A DNA stretch of 64,000 nucleotides, taken from positions 28,819,827 to 28,883,826 of the forward strand of contig NC_090767.1 of NCBI RefSeq assembly GCF_036898095.1, in the 5' to 3' direction. Numbering within the stretch: the first letter of the stretch is position 1; each line of letters opens with the position of its first letter. This document shows positions 58,201 through 64,000 of the stretch, one piece after another. The translations under genes were made by a program, and so were the position numbers. The stretch is from Palaemon carinicauda (Eukaryota > Arthropoda > Malacostraca > Decapoda > Palaemonidae). The notes under the pieces were generated by a model that was not told the origin of the DNA, did no database searches, and was given only the letters and a program-made list of their open reading frames with translations.

Positions 58201-61000
58201 ATTGGCCAACTAGCACAAGAATTGGCCAACATGCACAAGAATTGACATACTTACACAAGAATTGGCCAAGTAGCACAAGAATTGGCCAACTGGCACGAGA
58301 ATTGGCCAACTAGCACAAGAATTGGCCAACATGCACAAGAACTGACATACTTACACAAGAATTGGCCAACTAGCACAAGAATTGGCCAACTGGCACGAGA
58401 ATTGGCCAACTAGCACAAGAATTGGCCAACTTACACAAGAATTGGCCAACTAGCACGAGAATTGGCCAACATGCACAAGAATTGACAAACTAGCACAAGA
58501 ATTGGCCAACTGGCACAGAATTGGCCAACATGCACAAGAATTGGCCAACTGGCACGAGAATTGGCCAACTGGCACAAGAATTGGCCAACATGCACAAGAA
58601 TTGACAAACTTACACACGAATTGGCCAACTAGCACAAGAATTGGCCAACTAGCACGAGAATTGGCCAACTGGCACGAGAATTGGCCAACATGCACAAGAA
58701 TTGACAAACTTATACAAGAATTGGCCAACTAGCACAAGAATTGACAAACTTACACAAGAATTGGCCAACTAGCACAAGAATTGGCCAACTAGCACGAGAA
58801 TTGGCCAACTAGCACAAGAATTGGCCAATATGCACAAGAATTGGCCAACTGGCACGAGAATTGGCCAACTGGCACAGAATTGGCCAACATACACACGAAT
58901 TGGCCAACTAGCACAAGAATTGGCCAACTGGCACGAGAATTGACAAACTTACACAAGAATTGGCCAACTGCCACAAGAATTGGCCAACTGGCATGAGAAT
59001 TGGCCAACTAGCTCTAGAATAGGCAAACTAGCATAAGAATTGACAAACTTACACAAGAATTGGCCAACTAGCACAAGAATTGGCCATCTAGCACAAGAAT
59101 TGGCCAACTGCCACAAGAATTGGCCAACTGGCACGAGAATTGGCCAACTGGCACAAGAATAGGCCAACTAGCACAAGAATTGACAAACTTACACAAGAAT
59201 TGGCCAACTAGCACGAGAATTGGCCAACTGGCACGAGAATTGGCCAACATGCACAAGAATTGGCCAACTTACACGAGAATTGGCCAACTGGCACAAGAAT
59301 TGGCCAACATGCACAAGAATTGACAAACTTACACAAGAATTGGCCAACTAGCACAAGAATTGTCCAACTGGCACGAGAATTGGCCAACTGGCACAAGAAT
59401 TGGCCAACTAGCACAAGAATTGACAAACTTACACAAGAATTGGCCAACTAGCACAAGAATTGGCCAACTGGCACGAGAATTGGCCAACATGCACAAGAAT
59501 TGACAAACTTATACAAGAATTGGCCAACTAGCACAAGAATTGACAAACTTACACAAGAATTGGCCAACTAGCACAAGAATTGGCCAACTAGCAAGAATTG
59601 GCCAACTAGCACAAGAATTGGCCAACATGCACAAGAATTGGCCAACTGGCACGAGAATTGGCCAACTGGCACAAGAATTGACCAACATGCACAAGAATTG
59701 ACAAACTTACACAAGAATTGGCCAACTAGCACAAGAATTGGCCAACTGGCACGAGAATTGACAAACTTACACAAGAATTGGCCAACTGCACAAGAATTGG
59801 CCAACTGCCACAAGAATTGGCCAACTGGCACGAGAATTGGCCAACTAGCTCTGGAATAGGCCAACTAGCACAAGAATTGACAAACTTACACAAGAATTGG
59901 CCAACTAGCACAAGAATTGGCCATCTAGCACAAGAAATGGCCAACTGCCACAAGAATTGGCCAACTGGTACGAGAATTGGCCAACTGGCACAAGAATAGG
60001 CCAACTAGCACAAGAATTGACAACTTACACAAGAATTGGCCAACTAGCGCAAGAATTGGCCAACTGGCACGAGAATTGGCCAACTGGCACAAGAATTGGC
60101 CAACATGCACAAGAATTGGCCAACTTACACGAGAATTGGCCAACTGGCACAAGAATTGGCCAACATGCACAAGAATTGACAAACTTACACAAGAATTGGC
60201 CAACTAGCACAAGAATTGGCCAACTGGCACAAGAATTGGCCAACTGGCACGAGAATTGGCCAATTAGCACAAGAATTGGCCAACACACAAGAATTGACAA
60301 ACTTACACAAGAATTGGCCAACTGGCACGAGAATTGGCCAACTAGCACAAGAATTGGCCAACATGCACAAGAATTGACAAACTTACACAAGAATTGGCCA
60401 ACTAGCACAAGAATTGGCCAACTGGCACGAGAATTGGCCAACTGGCACAAGAATTGACAAACTTACACAAGAATTGGCCAACTAGCACAAGAATTGGCCA
60501 ACTAGCACAAGAATTGGCCAACTGGCACAAGAATTGACAAACTTACACAAGAATTGGCCAACTAGCACAAGAATTGGCCAACTGCACAAGAATTGACAAA
60601 CTTACACAAGAATTGGCCAACTAGCACAAGAATTGACAAACTTACACAAGAATTGGCCAACTAGCACAAGAATTGGCCTACTGGCACAAGAATTGGCCAA
60701 CTAGCACAAGAATTGACAAACTTACACAAGAATTGGCCAACTAGCACTAGAATTGGCCAACTGGCACAAGAATTGGCCAACTAGCACAAGAATTGACAAA
60801 CTTACACAAGAATTGGCCAACTAGCACAAGAATTGGCCAACTGGCACGAAAATTGGCACGAAAATTGGCCAACTAGCCCAAGAATTGGCCAACATGCACA
60901 TGAATTGACAAACTTACACAAGAATTGGCCAACTAGCACAAGAATTGGCCAACTGGCACGAGAATTGGCCAAACTAGCACAAGAATTGGCCAACTAGCAC
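58201..61000. repeat. Right-end satellite block reusing 13-15 kb and 30 kb segments
   Basis: This block is an echo of earlier ones. Near 58,241 and 58,336 are gacatactta monomers, the second in the agaactgac form that also occurs near 29,946. Variants gctctagaatagg near 59,011 and gctctggaatagg near 59,848 match those at 13.7, 18.6 and 30.3 kb. At the right end, a gcactagaattgg monomer (60,747) and a doubled cgaaaattggca motif (60,847) match 14,771 and 14,871, both at an offset of exactly 45,976 bp. The stretch corresponding to the inverted island is in normal orientation here. The array is cut by the gap at 61,001. Confidence 0.82.
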
Positions 61001-61500
61001 NNNNNNNNNNNNNNNNNNNNNNNNNNNNNNNNNNNNNNNNNNNNNNNNNNNNNNNNNNNNNNNNNNNNNNNNNNNNNNNNNNNNNNNNNNNNNNNNNNNN
61101 NNNNNNNNNNNNNNNNNNNNNNNNNNNNNNNNNNNNNNNNNNNNNNNNNNNNNNNNNNNNNNNNNNNNNNNNNNNNNNNNNNNNNNNNNNNNNNNNNNNN
61201 NNNNNNNNNNNNNNNNNNNNNNNNNNNNNNNNNNNNNNNNNNNNNNNNNNNNNNNNNNNNNNNNNNNNNNNNNNNNNNNNNNNNNNNNNNNNNNNNNNNN
61301 NNNNNNNNNNNNNNNNNNNNNNNNNNNNNNNNNNNNNNNNNNNNNNNNNNNNNNNNNNNNNNNNNNNNNNNNNNNNNNNNNNNNNNNNNNNNNNNNNNNN
61401 NNNNNNNNNNNNNNNNNNNNNNNNNNNNNNNNNNNNNNNNNNNNNNNNNNNNNNNNNNNNNNNNNNNNNNNNNNNNNNNNNNNNNNNNNNNNNNNNNNNN
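61001..61500. other. Assembly gap, 500 N
   Basis: Exactly 500 consecutive N separate the satellite from the flanking sequence. A round length of this kind is normally a placeholder for a join of unknown size, so the distance and even the adjacency of the two sides are not established by the sequence. Confidence 0.99.
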
Positions 61501-61753
61501 TTTTTATCCGATCCTCTCATGTCACCCCAGACATCCACCAAAGTATTCTCATTTCTGCCACATCCATCTTCTTCTCCTCTGTCTTCCTCATGCTTGCTGT
61601 TTCCGTTCCATACCGCATTGCTGTTCTTATCACCGTCTTATTAAATTTTCCTTTTAATCTCAGTGGTATTCTTTTGTCACAAAGAACTCCTGAGGCTGCG
61701 CTCCAGTTGTTCCAGCCTGCCTGTACCCGATGTTTAACTTCAGCTTCCATACC
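61501..61753 (-). pseudogene. RTE-type LINE reverse transcriptase fragment, broken
   Basis: On the minus strand an open stretch at 61,517-61,750 reads through AGWNNWSAASGVLCDKRIP, RLKGKF, a RTAMRYGTET segment and VAEMRILWWMSGVT. This is the conserved region towards the C-terminal end of the reverse transcriptase of RTE-clade non-LTR retrotransposons, as I know the family, so about 77 residues of a protein of roughly a thousand are present. After SGVT the frame has TGA and then codes E-D-R-I-K, where the family usually has an arginine. A CGA or AGA codon has therefore become a stop. Some usually conserved positions also differ, such as RTAMRYG where RPAMLYG is common. The fragment is cut by the gap on its C-terminal side, and its N-terminal side stops matching near 61,753. 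It is a dead remnant. Confidence 0.82.
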
Positions 61754-61866
61754 TAGCCACCAATGGGTGCCGGTCCCAGGCCCGGATAAATAGGGAGGAT
61801 TGGTGTCGGGAAGGGCATCCGGCTGTAGAAATATGTGCCAAAACCTTAAATGGAATGAGCCGAAAC
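61754..61866. repeat. Dispersed-repeat module next to the RTE fragment
   Basis: This short, relatively GC-rich block abuts the RTE fragment exactly where the reverse transcriptase similarity stops. It contains ggtcccaggcccggataaat followed by tagggaggattggtgtcggg and aagggcatccggc, and ends with aatgagccgaaac. From memory, very similar wording recurs in dispersed repeats of fishes and aquatic invertebrates. I cannot verify this here. It is either part of the same rearranged element or a second element in contact with it. It has no evident coding content. Confidence 0.5.
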
Positions 61867-62207
61867 AAAGTTAACAGTCTTAAAAAGGAAGAAAAACGTC
61901 ACTTCAAAAGAAAGACAAAAATTTACAAGAGTAAATTTGCTTCTTCGTTTCTTCTTCCTCCTCCCCGTTACCCTCGTCTGTCTGGATGACCTTAATGGGT
62001 CCCCGACTGAGCCTGTTATCCTGTGTTCCTTCCCCATCCAATTATCCGTCATTATTTTCCTCTCACGACGTTTTCCCAGAAAAGATGTCGTCAATTTTAT
62101 CTGGATCTTTCCTTGGTTTCCTCTTACCCATCTCTTTAGCATCTCTCTTCAACCAATGTCCTGGTGTAGCCAGCTTTACAATATAGTTTTTCTTTTCATA
62201 TAAAATT
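61867..62207. other. Unassigned flanking sequence
   Basis: This is non-satellite DNA with a CT-rich stretch on the + strand (cttcttcgtttcttcttcct near 61,940). A 98-codon frame on the minus strand (61,846-62,142) begins after an in-frame TGA and encodes a basic, lysine- and arginine-rich peptide running into a phenylalanine-rich tail. It looks like translated simple sequence, not a protein domain, and I do not recognise it. It may belong to the same dispersed element as the module to its left. Confidence 0.5.
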
Positions 62208-62210
62208 CCT

Positions 62211-62398
62211 ATTTACACATTTTTTGGGAAACTTTCTGCGCTAATTATAGAAATAACTGCTTCCTATATTCCAACATAAGTACAGCAAACCAAGTATATT
62301 ATGTAATTTTAACCCTTCCACACATCCACATATTATCTAAAGAAAAAAAGACGGCCTATCTAGCCATTAAATTCAAAATCCTCTCGTAGATCAAAACT
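62211..62398. repeat. Diverged 188-bp tandem duplication, copy 1
   Basis: Copy 1 opens with atttacac and ends its best-matching part with ctatctagcc at 62,365. It aligns without net length change (155 bp each) to 62,399-62,553. Shared words in the same order and spacing include atttacac, a run of T followed by gg, cataagtaca, tatgtaat, an A-rich stretch and tatctagcc. The copies have diverged strongly between these words, so the duplication is old. Confidence 0.78.
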
Positions 62399-62586
62399 AT
62401 TTACACCTTTTTGGTAAATATCAGCTCTAACTATATATACAACTCTTTATAAAATACAACATAAGTACATAAAACTGCAAATTAATGTTATGTAATCTTA
62501 AGCCTTAAAAATATCCAGATCCTATATAAATAAAAAAGAAGGCGTATCTAGCCTCTATATTCAGGGAAAAAAATATCGCCCCTCTA
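62399..62586. repeat. Diverged 188-bp tandem duplication, copy 2
   Basis: This is the second copy at an offset of 188 bp, opening atttacacct and ending its matched part with gtatctagcc at 62,553. A possible third, very short copy begins near 62,587 with ttatacacct at the same spacing but cannot be followed further. The sequence is AT-rich and has no coding potential that I can see. Confidence 0.78.
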
Positions 62587-63341
62587 CTTATACACCTGCC
62601 ATTATTCATTTCTAGATATAATCATCATTAATCCCAGGTAATCCCTTCCTCCTTAGAGCGAGTTCTCCCAACATTCTTTTGCTCGCAAAAAAAAAAAAAA
62701 AAAAAAAAAAAAAACACCTCTAACAAATAACATTTTGGTACATTGAAATAGTTATTTTAAGTGATATTCATTGCAGTTGTTTTAGGTTCACTTTCACGTA
62801 CATCAAGGACTTCCCAAAGGACACGATGTTTCACAGCCCGAAAGAGACAGAGGAGAGGGATGAGAAATGTATGGGTGACTTGGAGGCGTACAAAACATTA
62901 CAACAAAATAATTACACTGGTGGTAAATAAAAAAAAAAAGTAACAATTCGCGTGAATTTATAGCTAAACTACCGCAAAGTGGTTTAAAAGGTTTCTAAAA
63001 GGTGCAATAATTTTATTTTACCTTCTTGGTCTCTTCCCATGAAAATTAACAAGATAAAAATGAAAATGGCTTAAAACCAGAAAAACTTCATAGCACACTT
63101 TCCACGTTATTGATGTGAAAATGCACAACTGAATTCTAAAAAGGAAACAGACGGCAAACTTTAGAGCAACAATATAAGCTTTAGATAAATGACAATTATT
63201 CCAGAAAAAGCGCCACATATCTAGAAAAAAAGCTGTTTAAATCGGAATTTACAAGTTGTTTCAGCTTCAAGGCCGAGATGAAAAAAATGTAGAAAGGCGT
63301 CTTGAGAATAGGAAAAAGATCAGATGCAGCTTTTGTTCATG

Positions 63342-63343
<2 letters not shown>
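62587..63343. other. Unassigned AT-rich flank
   Basis: This stretch contains the 28-A run described separately. Near 62,926 an AATAAA is followed directly by an A run ending at 62,939, which looks like a retroposed or simple-sequence tail. Frames of 60-66 codons exist on both strands but show no domain, no start context worth reporting and no homology I recognise. No tRNA-like cloverleaf was noticed. Confidence 0.5.
62687..62714 (+). repeat. Poly-A run, 28 nt
   Basis: An uninterrupted run of 28 A follows ttttgctcgc. Runs of this length are typical of the 3' tail of a retroposed element on the + strand, but the sequence to its left gives no recognisable SINE or LINE body. A plain mononucleotide microsatellite is the alternative. 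Confidence 0.85.

Positions 63344-64000
<657 letters not shown>

Larger units (their letters stand above)
1..61000. repeat. Satellite array of 20-bp monomers (whole tract)
   Basis: Every line of this tract is made of 20-bp monomers or near-20-bp variants. The consensus is close to caagaattggccaactggca, read on the + strand. The main variants end in ctagca, ctggca or catgca, start with cgag instead of caag, or carry gacaaactta instead of ggccaactgg. Most monomers contain the 8-bp palindrome TTGGCCAA. The array runs off the left edge of the window and is cut on the right by an N gap, so its true length is unknown. There are no interspersed genes or transposons. Only two short islands at 14.2 and 19.1 kb are in opposite orientation. 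I do not recognise a named satellite family. A centromeric, pericentromeric or subtelomeric location is possible but nothing in the sequence decides it. Confidence 0.98.

Noticed and set aside
1..61000. Dozens of open frames of 60-334 codons on both strands across the array
   Set aside because: They are translations of the tandem monomer in shifting phases, overlap each other on opposite strands, have no non-repeat domain, and end wherever a ctagca monomer falls in the stop phase.
1..61000. CRISPR array or other repeat-spacer system
   Set aside because: Monomers are directly adjacent. There are no unique spacers between repeats and no cas-like genes, and the context is eukaryotic.
1..61000. 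Telomeric repeat or CENP-B box
   Set aside because: No TTAGGG-like tandem hexamers occur, and the CpG-containing core required by the mammalian CENP-B box consensus was not seen in the monomers.
61846..62142. 98-codon minus-strand frame as a gene
   Set aside because: It is basic, then F-rich, follows an in-frame stop, shows no domain and overlaps probable repeat sequence. I found nothing to support expression.
62658..62686. Small inverted repeat gcgag / ctcgc before the poly-A run
   Set aside because: A 5-bp stem with a 19-nt loop is within chance expectation and no terminator or SINE head could be tied to it.
62761..62943. 60-codon plus-strand frame
   Set aside because: Short, ends in poly-lysine from an A run, with no domain or recognisable similarity.
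63018..63218. 66-codon minus-strand frame
   Set aside because: Short and of ordinary AT-rich composition. No motif or context supports it.

Overview
The window is almost entirely one tandem satellite array. Positions 1-61,000 are uninterrupted copies and variants of a 20-bp monomer, with a consensus close to caagaattggccaactggca. A 500-N assembly gap follows at 61,001-61,500. The last 2.5 kb (61,501-64,000) is AT-rich, non-satellite DNA holding a broken RTE-type LINE fragment, a diverged 188-bp tandem duplication, a 28-nt poly-A run and a long TA microsatellite. I see no intact gene, RNA gene, CRISPR array or operon. The long open frames across the array arise because the monomer lacks stop codons in most phases on both strands. 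I do not regard them as genes.

The sequence points to a eukaryote, most likely an animal. The evidence is the kilobase-scale satellite, the RTE-clade non-LTR fragment, the TA microsatellite and the scaffold-style N gap. The flanking texture is compatible with a marine invertebrate such as a mollusc, but that is a guess from style and not a determination.

The array is hierarchical. Level 1 is the 20-bp monomer. Level 2 is a five-monomer, 100-bp unit (reference copy 23,411-23,510): one gacaaactta monomer, then ctagca, ctggca, a CpG-bearing cgag/ctggca monomer and a catgca monomer. Units of 60 and 80 bp also occur. Level 3, in the first 8.5 kb, is a super-repeat of about 1.4-1.7 kb whose two subtypes alternate, giving an ABAB period of about 3.1-3.3 kb. 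From about 11.4 to 21.1 kb there are two tandem copies of a ~4.85-kb block. From about 24.6 to 56.5 kb there is a duplication at an offset of about 19.33-19.35 kb. The last part (58.2-61.0 kb) reuses blocks also found at 13-15 kb and 29.7-30.6 kb.

Two features break the monotony. First, a 130-bp island of inverted monomers (14,191-14,320) creates a perfect 37-bp-stem hairpin at its right edge. It recurs in shortened form at 19,112-19,222 inside the second 4.85-kb copy. Second, monomer length is almost strictly 20 bp up to about 8 kb, but 18-19-bp monomers become very common further right. That change is either biological or a long-read consensus artefact.
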